DNA of 64,000 nt from Morinoia aosen (GCA_030386875.1 CM059562.1:76442095-76506094); one strand, 5' to 3'. Counted from the first letter of the stretch, positions 44,881-57,494 are shown. Numbers and translations are program-made. Notes: generated from the letters alone by a model not told the origin.

Positions 44881-47292
44881 ACCGTTTCATTTGCCACTAT
44901 ACCACTCACTTTGCATTTGCGTCAGTGTTTTTGAGCATTGCTTTACATCACTTTCTATCTGCATATCCCTCTATAACTCGGTACGTTTGCATCCCTGTAT
45001 AGCCTTGTGCCCTTGTGTCCATGCGTTCTTACTTTCGTATATCCCTGTGACTTTTTCCCGGTGCGTAATATTGCTGCTCACCCTTTCATCTTTTTGCACC
45101 CTATATGTATACTTCGTGTGTTCCTTTATACCTCTGTATTTGGGGCTATGTGTGTGCCCTTGTTTGTATCTCTATGAGCCAAAGTATATTTGTACATGCT
45201 TTCATCATCCTGCATTCTCGCGAGTCAATATACATTTGTGCATCTCAGTATCTCCGAGTCGAAAAGCAAAGAACGGGGCTGTGCCAATGGCGTCCGCTCG
45301 AGTCCCGGGCTTTGTGAAGATGGACTCGCTGGTGCAATACATTCTATTTGCATGACCCTAACACAAGGCCGGCTGCTGGCCGGGTACGCCGAGCGTCTTT
45401 GTCGACGCCGGAAGCTAACGATTAGGAGAGAAAATGCTAGAAAGAGAATAGGAAATGGTGGGAAAACGGAGAATAATAGATTAAAAATGGTTACACGTGT
45501 GGTAAACGGGAGACGATAGAAACTTTACTAACATCTTAAAACCGAATAAATAGACATATAAGTCGTAAAGACATTTGAAAATCGAGGGAATGTCAATAAG
45601 AAATTATTAAGCGAAGGAGAAACGAAAGAAAAATCTATTGAAACCGGAAAAGGGTGGATGAAACTGAAGAAACACCAGTTGACGAAAGAACAAAATCTGG
45701 CAAGTTTTTGAAGTTTGAAACAATTTATTAAAAACTAAACGCCACTGCTCAGCATCTTCAGGGCGTTTGAGCAATGTGCGAGTTTGAGGCTGGCGAATGT
45801 TTGAAGCAGGTTGGCTGGCTGTGAGGAACAAGGTGCAAGACAAAACCTCCTTAGTTTAATTAGGTCGAAAAAGTAATGTCAACCTCTTGAACTCGTACAA
45901 AAAACACCGTAACCGTCGAGCGAAAACTCTGTCTATTCGACAACAGTTAATTCGAGTCTCTATCTCATTAGCTTTTAAACATCTAGGCTCGTCTTGGCTG
46001 CAAACCAACCTCATTTTTATGACAAATCACGTATGTTTTTAATCATGCATGTGCATTCTACAAGTGTCTGGCTGTGGGAATTCGCATCAAAGTATTTAGA
46101 TTCAAAAACTCTTGACCAAACAATTCATTCGAAAACACTTTGAGTGAGTCACGAAGATGTGAAGTTTATTTTTATAGCCATTAAGTCAAGTCACTCTCAA
46201 GCTGGAGGTCAGCGACGCTCCTCAGCCACGGACTGAGAGGTCAGAATGCCCGGCGTCGGCAGAACGCGTCTCTGGTTTGTCTTTCAATTGACGCTTGATT
46301 GAGCAATCACGGAGCGTCCAATCCTCGGGGCTTCCAATCCAATCAGATGAAGCGCAATCACTGATTGGCTCGGTTGTTCTTAAGCTGTCTTCTGTCGCAA
46401 TATGAATACAGAGTGATCTCTTCAGTCCTGGATCTACCGGAACGTTACAACTAATGCGGACTTCTCTGTATTGTAAGATTCATAAAACTAATTCAATAGC
46501 CTCGGAAACGATCAAATTCGGTGAGTATTTAAATCTGGCGTGTTTCATAACTATCATTCCCTTTCCTCATATTTAACGTCAACGGACATGGCTGCTTTAT
46601 ACCATTTAAAAAACTACCTTTGTAGCCTCGAGAACGATCGAATTACGTAAATATATAACCGTGGAGTGCTCTATGCTTACTTTTGACGACTTTTCTATTG
46701 AATCTGGCAGATGTTTCTTATTTTTCATCATTGGAATTACTGCTTCAGAGGCTTAGCCGAGGATCGAAGCGTTCTCTTTGAGGCACACTATTTCAATTAA
46801 GTTGTGCATCGTGGTCATAAGTCCTACTTCTGTATTAAATTGTCTATTCAAACCGTTCTAACAGTAATTTTCTTCTTTATGACTTGAATGTTAGCTTGTA
46901 CTGCGAGATGAAGTCCAAGAGCTTAATTTGAGTCTAGCTCTGACACAAGAACCGATGAACTTAGTCTTCCCATGCATTTGTTATACTAACTAACGCATCT
47001 GACGTGCATGATATTAACAGATTCGGTTGTAAATGTACATTTCAGAATTTCCTTTACTCGTTTAATGCCATACCGTGATTGATAACGAAAAATTATATAA
47101 TTTTTTTACTATTCTCGAAAATGCGTACACTAATCGTGAAAGATTACTAACAATTTTGACATCAGTAGTTTTAGAAAGAAAATCACTCCACTCATCAGAA
47201 GAGAGATTACCTTTTATTTTCATTTTACCAGCACAGCTTGCACGCACCGTCTGCTTTTAGTGCGCAGCAAACCCAGCAGAACAAATCGTTGA
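44881..47292. other. unique sequence without a supported gene
   Basis: Past the array, pyrimidine-rich sequence to about 45200, then mixed sequence. Open frames of 60-109 codons without recognisable domains. Bases 46190-46470 are relatively GC-rich. Confidence 0.5.
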
Positions 47293-47935
47293 AACTTGCA
47301 TTGTTATTCGTGAACGAATGCTTTGTTTCTTCTTTCTGTCTAAGACAACCAACGTATCGTGGATACCTGCATCGTTATTCGTGAACGAATGCTTTGTTTC
47401 TTCTTTCTGTCTAAGACAACCAACGTATCGTGGATACCTGCATCGTTATTCGTGAACGAATGCTTTGTTTCTTCTTTCTGTCTAAGACAACCAACGTATC
47501 GTGGATACCTGCATCGTTATTCGTGAACGAATGCTTTGTTTTTTCTTTCTGTCTAAGAGAACCAACGTATCGTTTATACCTGCATCGTTATTCGTGAACG
47601 AATGCTTTGTTTCTTCTTTCTGTCTAAGACAACCAACGTATCGTGGATACCTGCATCGTTATTCGTGAACGAATGCTTTGTTTTTTCTTTCTGTCTAAGA
47701 GAACCAACGTATCGTTTATACCTGCATCGTTATTCGTGAACGAATGCTTTGTTTCTTCTTTCTGTCTAAGACAACCAACGTATCGTGGATACCTGCATCG
47801 TTATTCGTGAACGAATGCTTTGCTTCTTCTTTCTGTCTAAGAGAAGCAACGTTTCGTGGGTACCTGCATTGTTATTCGTGAACAAACGCTTTGTTTCTTT
47901 TTCTTTCTGTCAACGAGAACGAACATTTTGCTCGT
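47293..47935. repeat. 71-bp tandem repeat, about 9 copies
   Basis: GTTATTCGTGAACGAATGCT is followed by a T-rich part, GTCTAAGACAACCAACGTAT and CGTGGATACCTGCATC. Two subtypes (GACAACC..GTGGATA and GAGAACC..GTTTATA) occur in the order 1-1-1-2-1-2-1, then diverged copies at the right edge. Each unit has an ATTCGT-GA-ACGAAT inverted repeat. Confidence 0.96.
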
Positions 47936-48644
47936 GTTGCCCCTCGCGCTAGCTGCTGAGTTTTGTCTCCTCGGATTAGCTTTTATTTCAAAGTTTGTTA
48001 CCAGCTTCGCTCCCCCACGACATATGCTCACCATCAGTCACCTTTTCGGTATTCTTTTATTATTTCTCCATGGAAAACACGCACTGAGCTCTGTTGATTT
48101 AAGTTTTTAAATATTCATTACATCGCGCTCTACAAACAAGCTTTTTGTTGTACGCCTGGAAGTTTTCACTCCAGTCCACTTATCAAGTATCCGCACTGAA
48201 AATCTTTGGTAGTACCTACTTTTCTGAACTTGTTAAAGACCAACTCCGATTTGCATCGAATTCTAACGCATTTTCTGCAGATTCAAACCCGTGCATCGAA
48301 CACAAAACTCAAGCCCTGACTGTTGACCGCGTCCAAATAGGTTTTCATTTCGGTCTCGGCGGTTTGCTCTGAGCACTTTTCTCCTGTTTCGGCAGTCCAA
48401 ATCTTAGCTCTTATGTTTGACAAACAGACTCCTGCTGCTTTGAGGGTTGTGTTCTGCAGCAGTGCGCCTGCTCGGGCCGGTAAACTACAGTCGCAAAGCG
48501 CAGTTCTTGCACGAAAATTCTCTAATGACATCGTTTTGGTTGCAGGGTCAAACGTGCATGAGGTTTCAGTGTATCAGTACACCCAGCTCGTATTTTGTGA
48601 TATTTTCGTACTTTTTACGAACCTTTTTATTTAGCGTTTTTTAA
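47936..48644. other. unique sequence, no supported gene
   Basis: Frames up to 84 codons without domains. TTAA at 48641-48644 is the target of the next MITE. Confidence 0.5.
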
Positions 48645-48835
48645 CACTTTGACCTTAACGTGCGCCACCGGTGGTCACGGAGGGGATTTTCAGTATGCTG
48701 TTGACCAACCAGTAGTCACAAACTCAATTTTCATGGATTTTTAAAAGCAAAGTGAAAGTACAATCCAGTTAATATTTACTACGCATTTTCTAAATTGTAT
48801 ACTGCAATTGGCTGTAGATTTCAGAGCGATTTAGA
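48645..48835 (+). mobile_element. TTAA-type MITE, family M1 (copy g)
   Basis: Left end CACTTTGACCTTAACGTGCG directly after TTAA, then CCACCGGTGGTCACGGAGGG, AACCAGTAGTCACAAACTCA and CAATCCAGTTAATATTTACT. The right end has decayed; CGCAGTCAAAGTG is not found. Confidence 0.78.
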
Positions 48836-48934
48836 TTTAATTGCTTTTTAGATTTCATGAGAGAGGCTACAGGCGGCGACAATATATCTTCATCTCGAAC
48901 TGCTAGCTTTGCCAACAATATGAATCTCGTCTTT

Positions 48935-51895
48935 CATCTTTTCATCAATTTAAATCTCGTCTGCCAACTTTAATAATATTAAATCTCGTCTGCCAACTTT
49001 AATAATATTAAATCTCGTCTGCCAACTTTAATAATATTAAATCTCGTCTGCCAACTTTGCTAACAGCGCAAATCTCGTCTGCCAACTTTGCTAACAGCGC
49101 AAATCTCGTCTGCCAACTTTGCTAACAGCGCAAATCTCGTCTGCCAACTTTGCTAACAGCGCAAATCTCGTCTGCCAACTTTGCTAACAGCGCAAATCTC
49201 GTCTGCCAACTTTGCTAACAGCGCAAATCTCGTCTGCCAACTTTAATAATATTAAATCTCGTCTGCCAACTTTGCTAACAGCGCAAATCTCGTCTGCCAA
49301 CTTTAATAATATTAAATCTCGTCTGCCAACTTTGCTAACAGCGCAAATCTCGTCTGCCAACTTTGCTAACAGCGCAAATCTCGTCTGCCAACTTTAATAA
49401 TATTAAATCTCGTCTGCCAATTTTGCTAACAGTGCAAATCTCGTCTGCCAACTTTAATAATATTAAATCTCGTCTGCCAACTTTGCTAACAGCGCAAATC
49501 TCGTCTGCCAACTTTAATAATATTAAATCTCGTCTGCCAATTTTGCTAACAGCGCAAATCTCGTCTGCCAACTTTAATAATATTAAATCTCGTCTGCCAA
49601 CTTTGCTAACAGTGCAAATCTCGTCTGCCAACTTTAATAATATTAAATCTCGTCTGCCAATTTTGCTAACAGCACAAATCTCGTCTGCCTACTTTAATAA
49701 TATTAAATCTCGTCTGCCAACTTTGCTAACAGTGCAAATCTCGTCTGCCAACTTTGCTAACAGCGCAAATCTCGTCTGCCAACTTTGCTAACAGCGCAAA
49801 TCTCGTCTGCCAACTTTAATAATATTAAATCTCGTCTGCCAACTTTGCTAACAGCGCAAATCTCGTCTGCCAACTTTGCTAACAGCGCAAATCTCGTCTG
49901 CCAACTTTGCTAACAGCGCAAATCTCGGCTGCCAACTTTGCTAACAGCGCAAATCTCGTCTGCCAACTTTGCTAACAGCGCAAATCTCGTCTGCCAACTT
50001 TGCTAACAGCGCAAATCTCGTCTGCCAACTTTGCTAACAGCGCAAATCTCGTCTGCCAACTTTGCTAACAGCGCAAATCTCGTCTGCCAACTTTGCTAAC
50101 AGCGCAAATCTCGTCTGCCAACTTTGCTAACAGCGCAAATCTCGACTGCCAACTTTGCTAACAGCGCAAATCTCGTCTGCCAACTTTGCTAACAGCGCAA
50201 ATCTCGTCTGCCAACTTTGCTAACAGCGCAAATCTCGTCTGCCAACTTTGCTAACAGCGCAAATCTCGTCTGCCAACTTTGCTAACAGCGCAAATCTCGT
50301 CTGCCAACTTTGCTAACAGCGCAAATCTCGTCTGCCAACTTTAATAATATTAAATCTCGTCTGCCAACTTTGCTAATAGCGCAAATCTCGTCTGCCAACT
50401 TTGCTAACAGCGCAAATCTCGTCTGCCAACTTTAATAATATTAAATCTCGTCTGCCAATTTTGCTAACAGCGCAAATCTCGTCTGCCAACTTTAATAATA
50501 TTAAATCTCGTCTGCCCCTTTTGCTAACAGCGCAAATCTCGTCTGCCAACTTTAATAATATTAAATCTCGTCTGCCAACTTTGCTAACAGCGCAAATCTC
50601 GTCTGCCAACTTTGCTAACAGCGCAAATCTCGTCTGCCAACTTTGCTAACAGCGCAAATCTCGTCTGCCAACTTTAATAATATTAAATCTCGTCTGCCAA
50701 CTTTGCTAACAGCGCAAATCTCGTCTGCCAACTTTGCTAACAGCGCAAATCTCGTCTGCCAACTTTGCTAACAGCGCAAATCTCGTCTGCCAACTTTGCT
50801 AACAGCGCAAATCTCGTCTGCCAACTTTGCTAACAGCGCAAATCTCGTCTGCCAACTTTAATAATATTAAATCTCGTCTGCCAACTTTGCTAACAGCGCA
50901 AATCTCGTCTGCCAACTTTGCTAACAGCGCAAATCTCGTCTGCCAACTTTGCTAACAGCGCAAATCTCGTCTGCCAACTTTGCTAACAGCGCAAATCTCG
51001 TCTGCCAACTTTAATAATATTAAATCTCGTCTGCCAACTTTGCTAACAGCGCAAATCTCGTCTGCCAACTTTGCTAACAGCGCAAATCTCGTCTGCCAAC
51101 TTTGCTAACAGCGCAAATCTCGTCTGCCAACTTTGCTAACAGCGCAAATCTCGTCTGCCAACTTTGCTAACAGCGCAAATCTCGTCTGCCAACTTTAATA
51201 ATTTTAAATCTCGTCTGCCAACTTTGCTAACAGTGCAAATCTCGTCTGCCAACTTTGCTAACAGCGCAAATCTCGTCTGCCAACTTTGCTAACAGCGCAA
51301 ATCTCGTCTGCCAACTTTGCTAACAGCGCAAATCTCGTCTGCCAACTTTGCTAACAGCGCAAATCTCGTCTGCCAACTTTGCTAACAGCGCAAATCTCGT
51401 CTGCCAACTTTAATAATTTTAAATCTCGTCTGCCAACTTTGCTAACAGTGCAAATCTCGTCTGCCAACTTTGCTAACAGCGCAAATCTCGTCTGCCAACT
51501 TTGCTAACAGCGCAAATCTCGTCTGCCAACTTTGCTAACAGCGCAAATCTCGTCTGCCAACTTTGCTAACAGCGCAAATCTCGTCTGCCAACTTTGCTAA
51601 CAGCGCAAATCTCGTCTGCCAATTTTGCTAACAGTGCAAATCTCGTCTGCCAACTTTAATAATATTAAATCTCGTCTGCCAACTTTGCTAACAGTGCAAA
51701 TCTCGTCTGCCAACTTTAATAATATTAAATCTCGTCTGCCAACTTTGCTAACAGCGCAAATCTCGTCTGCCAACTTTGCTAACAGCGCAAATCTCGTCTG
51801 CCAACTTTGCTAACAGCGCAAATCTCGTCTGCCAACTTTAATAATATTAAATCTCGTCTGCCAACTTTGCTAACAGTGCAAATTGCGTCTGCCAT
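48935..51895. repeat. 31/29-bp two-type satellite, about 97 copies
   Basis: Every unit begins AAATCTCGTCTGCC and continues either as type A (AACTTTGCTAACAGCGC, 31 bp) or type B (AACTTTAATAATATT, 29 bp). It starts with B-B-B, then mostly A. It alternates A-B with a 60-bp period at about 49215-49740, then long A runs with single B units. Variants AATAATTTT and AGTGC mark a repeated 215-bp block. The alternating zones give open frames because A+B is 60 bp; they are not genes. Confidence 0.97.
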
Positions 51896-52655
51896 CTTTA
51901 CCGACTACGTAGATTTCGTCTCCTATTTGACCACAAGGGCAGACCAGTTCTTATTTTCGCCACTAAAAATTTAAATCATTTAATTGCTGTAAAAATCCCT
52001 AAATTTCTAACATTGTAGCGGGGCTGATGCATAGCTACCGCCGATGCTTTAGTAGGGAAGAAATATTTTTCGTGAACATCACTATATTTCTTTTGTTGAT
52101 TAATCTATTAATCACAAAAATATTCAATATTTGAATTGAAATTTTTATTTCATAAATAAATATCTTATTGAATCTTTTTATTACATAAAAGGGTTTTGAT
52201 TCGTGATGACGGTTTTAAATCAAGTTCATTAGTCTTTTACACTTATTTAATCTATGTGCTACTCGCAAATGTAAACTGGATGTGTGCGAATATACCTTTC
52301 TTACACCTAATGCCTGAAATTTAACCATCGAGCGTCCATGAATGTGTGGAAAAAATGGATTTATTAGCATGAGGTACTTTATCAAAAGCAGTCGATATCA
52401 CATCCAAAAAAAACAATAATTAATACAGGGTTGCAGATGGTCACTTTAGTTGCGTCACTGTGTAATAGCCTAGACCTACAGATTAATGAGCAAAACATTA
52501 CGACTCTCAAAGAAAACCATTTTCTGAAAATAAGTGATAGAAAATCTGCCTCGTTGTATGCAGTCTCTTCGATCGAGTTTTCCTCAAGACGTTTTGGCAC
52601 TACTGATATTATCGACAAGCACTTGGGTTGTTCGGGTGAGAAGTCTAGGCATCTG
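51896..52655. other. unique AT-rich sequence
   Basis: No supported gene. The frame at 52431-52796 (121 codons) runs into the MITE and lacks a domain. Confidence 0.5.
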
Positions 52656-52880
52656 TTAACATCTTTAATACCCAAGAGGACCATAGTCTCTTTTAAAAAT
52701 AGCCTCAATAGATTGTATTTCGTGATAAATTTATTTTCTGATGTTTTTGAAGTTCACTGCCGAGTGGCACTCCCTTCCTCATCCTTAAATCGATGACTAC
52801 CTGATGCCAGGGCTTGTTCAACGACGTTGGTTGTAATAACCGTAATACAAGCACATAAAAATTTGACGTTGAAGGGTTAA
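52656..52880. mobile_element. TTAA-type MITE, family M2 (second copy)
   Basis: A 217-bp element (52660-52876) between TTAA sites 52656-52659 and 52877-52880. It aligns with 42697-42918 through CTTTAATACCCAAGAGGACC, TTTTTGAAGTTCACTGCCGA, GTGGCACTCCCTTCCTCATC, GATGACTACCTGATGCCAG and TTGAAGGG at the right end. The subterminal hairpin has decayed. Confidence 0.82.
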
Positions 52881-53574
52881 TGAAAAACCAAAATTAAAAA
52901 TTTCTCCTTGCCTGACGATCCTCGGCATCGTTAACGCCCCCAAGCAACCAAGAAATTTTATTTTTTTCCGAACTGAAACTTAAGGAAAGTCGCCGAGACC
53001 CAGAAGAAGCTTTTTTCGCTCGAGCATAAGCTTTACGTGGTGAAAACGCAAACTTGTGCCATAATTTTGTGGCTTCACATTAAACTTCTTCATAAAAGTG
53101 ATGCCCTAAATTCCTTAATCTGTATAATGACGCAAAACTTCACGCCTCCTAAGAAAATTTGAAAGCCGATATCTTGTTAAAAGAGGCAAATTGCTTTTTG
53201 CCTAAACGCCTGAAGGGGACACTACTGTGCCGCTGCGGCGTGGAGGCGATGCCCAGACACCTCCTTAACAGGCGCAATAATGAGACACAAAACTCCCTGA
53301 AGACCTAATTAGCATTAGGCTCCGTGTGGTAATTTTCACTCTGCGCAAAATGACTTAATTTGGCTTCGAGGTTTGGAATTTTACTAAGGGTGCATAAAGT
53401 ATCGTGAATATGAGGCCCGCTGTATTTCTTTTGGTAGCACTAGCGCTGTTAAAAACTACACAGCATACCTATCACGATGGAGCCGCATAAATCCGATGTT
53501 GAAATGGCATGCTATACGTCGCTATCTAGAAGGTATTTGGGTCTCTCTTTCCTATTTTATCTGAAAAGAACGTT
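52881..53574. other. unique sequence
   Basis: No gene recognised; mixed AT-rich sequence. Confidence 0.45.
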
Positions 53575-53800
53575 TCAGAGTTAGGTTATAAGTTACTTTA
53601 AGCCTTCCTAACCACAGCAGAAGTATTCGAAAAAGGTGAACGATGCATGCATCATTTAGTATCACGGTAATATGGAATTGGGAACGCGGAATCGATGACA
53701 AAGGGGTGTACCAATCCTCTAGATCCCCTGCGCATAGAAAGAGTGAGTTAGGAAGGATGTTAATGAGACAAGATAATATTTGAAGAAATGTTTCGGGAAT
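53575..53800 (-). repeat. dispersed repeat F, minus-strand copy
   Basis: The + strand shows AAGTTACTTTAAGCCTTCCT, AACCACAGCAGAAGTATTCG, ATCATTTAGTATCACGG and GGAATTGGGAACGCGGAATC, the reverse complement of the F 3' half, with TGCGCATAGAAAG near its inner end. Confidence 0.7.
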
Positions 53801-55044
53801 CAGTCGATATTGTTGATGGATGGATGTTTTTCACTATCGTCGTCGCTTCTTAGTCGTGGTATGATCTTGAAAAAGGTAAGAGTTTATGTAAGCAATCGCC
53901 CTTGTTAACCCGTATGTTTTTAGGTGAGTAACCCTAGAGTAGAGCCGCAACTGCCCGAGATGTTTAGTTTCAGGAAATAGTATTTCACTGCCGTTGCAGG
54001 TATGCCTCACTGAGAAAAACTGGCCTTAAATTGTCTTTAGCTCGCGGCTCTGGCAGGTAAAATGAGCGTATGCCAAATTGCGGGGGAAGCGAGTTAAAGT
54101 ATGAGCAGAATAAAATACGGATTGAACTAATCATAGTTGGATAGCAGAATTAATTTCTTGAATTTGCCTCACAAAAATAGCTCCGCATACTAAAATATTT
54201 CATTGAAGTACAATATGTATTTATGTATAGTCTACATAAATATTTCTGAATATATCGGGCACACAAAGAAAAGAGAGTGATGTTCCAGAGAGTTGGTTCA
54301 GTTTCCCACGGCAGCTGGCGCTTGTGTTGAATTTTATTGATATTTTCTCAGACGTGGTTTTTTCTCCTCCCAACACAAACTCATTTTGATTTTTTGGTTT
54401 CCTCGACGATTATTCTCAAGAAAAATATTTCTAAATTCCTCTTGGCACCTTTATAAACCAAATAAACCAAACTTATTTATTAAAACTTCGTAATTCAGTC
54501 TGCATTTAGCATAGTTCCTTTTTTCAAAATTCTAGTCTGATGAGGCAAAGTCTTCAAAACTTTCAAAGTTTTTTCTCCTACAAATACAGGTTTTCCCACC
54601 GAAATTACTAGCTAGATTTTACTCCTATCCGACTGAAAGTGAACCTTACGAATTTGTAACTTTGTTGTGCGCAGCAAATTTGTAATTTTTAATGCCTTGA
54701 CGCTACAGTGAATGTACTCCAACTCTAACGTCACACCGCCAAAATGAATGAGATGTCCGCCTTCTCGTTAGCATGCATTTGAGGAGCCTGGTTATTGCTC
54801 CGAGCTAGCAACTTAATGAGGAGCCGCGCTACCTTCTCTTTAGCATGGGAACAACGACAAGTCGAGCTATCTCTGCGTAGCAAGTCAATAAGGAACCTGA
54901 TTATGCATAGCTCCGCGTTACCAGCCTAATATGAAGCATGACATCTCTGTCAGTGGACAATATTCAAGAATACATGATTTCAGCAACGGTCAAACATCGA
55001 AAAATGGAACCATTATGAAATATAATTTCATCATCAACTTGAAG
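53801..55044. other. unique AT-rich sequence
   Basis: No supported gene, RNA gene or element. Confidence 0.5.
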
Positions 55045-55385
55045 ACCCAGGGGGAAAATGAGGGAGGGCCCGAGCTTAGAATTAGGTAGGCCTTCGTTTT
55101 GTTGGAATAAAATGATTTTTTTTATGTTAAGGACCATCTTTTTTTCGGTTCACTGCTGTCTTGTTTTTTAGCACCTACTACTTTCTGCTTCAACTTTTAT
55201 CTTGTTTTATAACCTTCCTTCTTATCATACTGTTTCTATGCGCACGGGATCCTTTGTGGAAACACTTTTGTGCACAGATTCCACATTCCCTTTAACTCCA
55301 TACTAAATGGTGCCTTCATCCTTCCTCTCTTTGAACATCTTTGCTGTGGTAAAGGGAGGCTAAAACAAATTGATAATCAATCAAT
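55045..55385 (+). repeat. dispersed repeat F, near full-length copy
   Basis: Matches 32600-32955 in order: GGGCCCGAGCTTAG, GGACCATCTTTTTTTCGGTT, AGCACCTACTACTTTCTGC, TACTGTTTCTATGCGCACGG, TACTAAATGGTGCCTTCATC, GTGGTAAAGGGAGGCTAAAA, ending in an AATCAATCAATC tail. It also carries the GGAAACACTTTTGTGCACAG part. Confidence 0.82.
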
Positions 55386-55789
55386 CAACTCGAAGAGAGG
55401 GCAAGAAGTCCAGAGCAACTCCCTCCAAGTCCTGCTGCTCCACAGAGCTTGGCTGCTGACTATTAACATCACTTGCCTGTACTGGGCTCGCGTTGTTCAT
55501 TTGGGAAGTGCGGCAACACCTCGGATCTCGACGATTCTTCTTCATCTCCTTGTGTCCCACTGGGGAAACAGAAACGATACGGCGCACACACTCCCATCCG
55601 CTCCGCAGTGCAGATTCACCATTATTCTTAACGGTGGTCACAGTCGAGTTATGGTACTCATAAGCAAGGTTGTGGGCCAGCCTTTTTTGGAGAGTGACTC
55701 ATAATGTACGGTATCAAAGTTTAGGAAAGGTCTTCGTTTCAGAAGGTGACTTAATGATACCGAGTATTAACACGTTAAGTGCTGGGTGA
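55386..55789. other. unique sequence
   Basis: Frames of 86 codons (minus) and 144 codons (plus, starting inside repeat F) overlap here without any recognisable domain. Confidence 0.5.
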
Positions 55790-57215
55790 CCCAAGGATAC
55801 TCGGCCTTTGTATTTCAGGTGACACACAATGCCAGGTATCAAAGGTTAATATCGGCCTGTGTTTCAGAAAGTCACTTTCGATACCTAGTGCCAAGGATAC
55901 CCGACCTTTGTATTTTGGGCGATACTCAGTATCAGTATCACGATTTAATACCAGCCTCTGTATTTTGTGACACTCGATGCCCGGTATCACGATTTAATAC
56001 CAGCCTCTATATTTTGTGTGACACAGAATACCCGGTATCACGGTTTAATACCAGCCTCTATATTCTGTGTGACACAGAATGCCCGGTATCACGGTTTAAT
56101 ACCAGCCTCTATATTTTGTGTGACACAGAATGCCCGGTATCACGGTTTAATACCAGCCTTTGTATTTTGTGTGACACACAATGCCCGGTATCACGGTTTA
56201 ATACCAGCCTTTGTATTTTGTGTGACACAGAATGCCCGGTATCTCGGTTTAATACCAGCCTTTGTATTTTGTGACACAGAATGCCCGGTATCACGGTTTA
56301 ATACCAGCCTTTGTATTTTGTGTGACACACAATGCCCGGTATCACGGTTTAATACCAGCCTTTGTATTTTGTGTGACACACAATGCCCGGTATCACGGTT
56401 TAATACCAGCCTTTGTATTTTGTGTGACACACAATGCCCGGTATCACGGTTTAATACCAGCCTTTGTATTTTGTGTGACACACAATGCCCGGTATCACGG
56501 TTTAATACCAGCCTTTGTATTTTGTGTGACACACAATGCCCGGTATCACGGTTTAATACCAGCCTTTGTATTTTGTGTGACAGAATGCCCGGTATCACGG
56601 TTTAATACCAGCCTTTGTATTTTGTGGGACACAGAATGCCCGGTATCACGGTTTAATACCAGCCTTTGTATTTTGTGTGACACACAATGCCCGGTATCAC
56701 GGTTTAATACCAGCCTTTGTATTTTGTGTGACAGAATGCCCGGTATCACGGTTTAGTACCAGTCTTTGTATTTTGTGGGACACAGAATGCCCGGTATCAC
56801 GGTTTAATACCAGCCTTTGTATTTTGTGTGACAGAATGCCCGGTATCACGGTTTAATACCAGCCTTTGTATTTTGTGGGACACAGAATGCCCGGTATCAC
56901 GGTTTAATACCAGCCTTTGTATTTTGTGACACAGAATGCCCGGTATCACGGTTTAATACCAGCCTCTATATTTTGTGACACACGATGCCCGGTATCACGG
57001 TTTAATACCAGCCTTTGTATTTTGTGGGACACAGAATGCCCGGTATCACGGTTTAATACCAGCCTTTGTATTTTGTGACACAGAATGCCCGGTATCACGG
57101 TTTAATACCAGCCTCTATATTTTGTGACACACGATGCCCGGTATCACGGTTTAATACCAGCCTTTGTATTTTGTGTGACACAGAATGCCCGGTATCACGG
57201 TTCAGCGCCAGCCTC
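55790..57215. repeat. 51/49-bp satellite, about 28 copies
   Basis: Unit GTGTGACACACAATGCCCGG, TATCACGGTTTAATACCAGC, CTTTGTATTTT (51 bp); copies with GTGACACAG or GTGTGACAG are 49 bp. The first four units are strongly diverged, the next are homogeneous. GGTAT and ATACC in each unit can pair. Frames of 131-212 codons on both strands are repeat artefacts. Confidence 0.97.
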
Positions 57216-57494
57216 TGGCCAGGTCACACTCGAAACCTAATTGCTGCCATGAAACGAAGCCTGGCGGCGACGCTCAAATTTGCAGATGCAAATGAAGAGT
57301 AGAACCAGCAGCGCAGGCGCGGCAGCTAACTGGTGTGAATTGCAGGCAGTTCTGCTCTGCCAATGTCGGTCACTTTCTTGCGACGGTCACCTTTGGCTGC
57401 TTGGATACATCGATGCTACTCGTGATAGCTGTGCCCGTAAGTTCAAGTCCTGCAATGATGATATTAGAAAAACCATAGGCGTTCGTGCCATGAG
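57216..57494. other. unique sequence between two satellites
   Basis: Frame 57280-57525 (81 codons) has no domain. Confidence 0.45.

Noticed and set aside
43471-45355. Overlapping 438-487 codon frames rich in F, L, S and P
   Set aside because: By-product of a 42-bp unit in several phases; 44-bp units shift the frame freely.
46190-46510. Possible LTR or promoter-like GC-rich block
   Set aside because: No matching second copy, no TG...CA boundaries with target duplication and no adjacent retroviral-type domains.
48935-51895. CRISPR-like pattern: a conserved 14-bp repeat separated by 15-17 bp segments
   Set aside because: The intervening segments are only two sequences repeated dozens of times, not unique spacers, and the context is eukaryotic. 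It is a two-type satellite.
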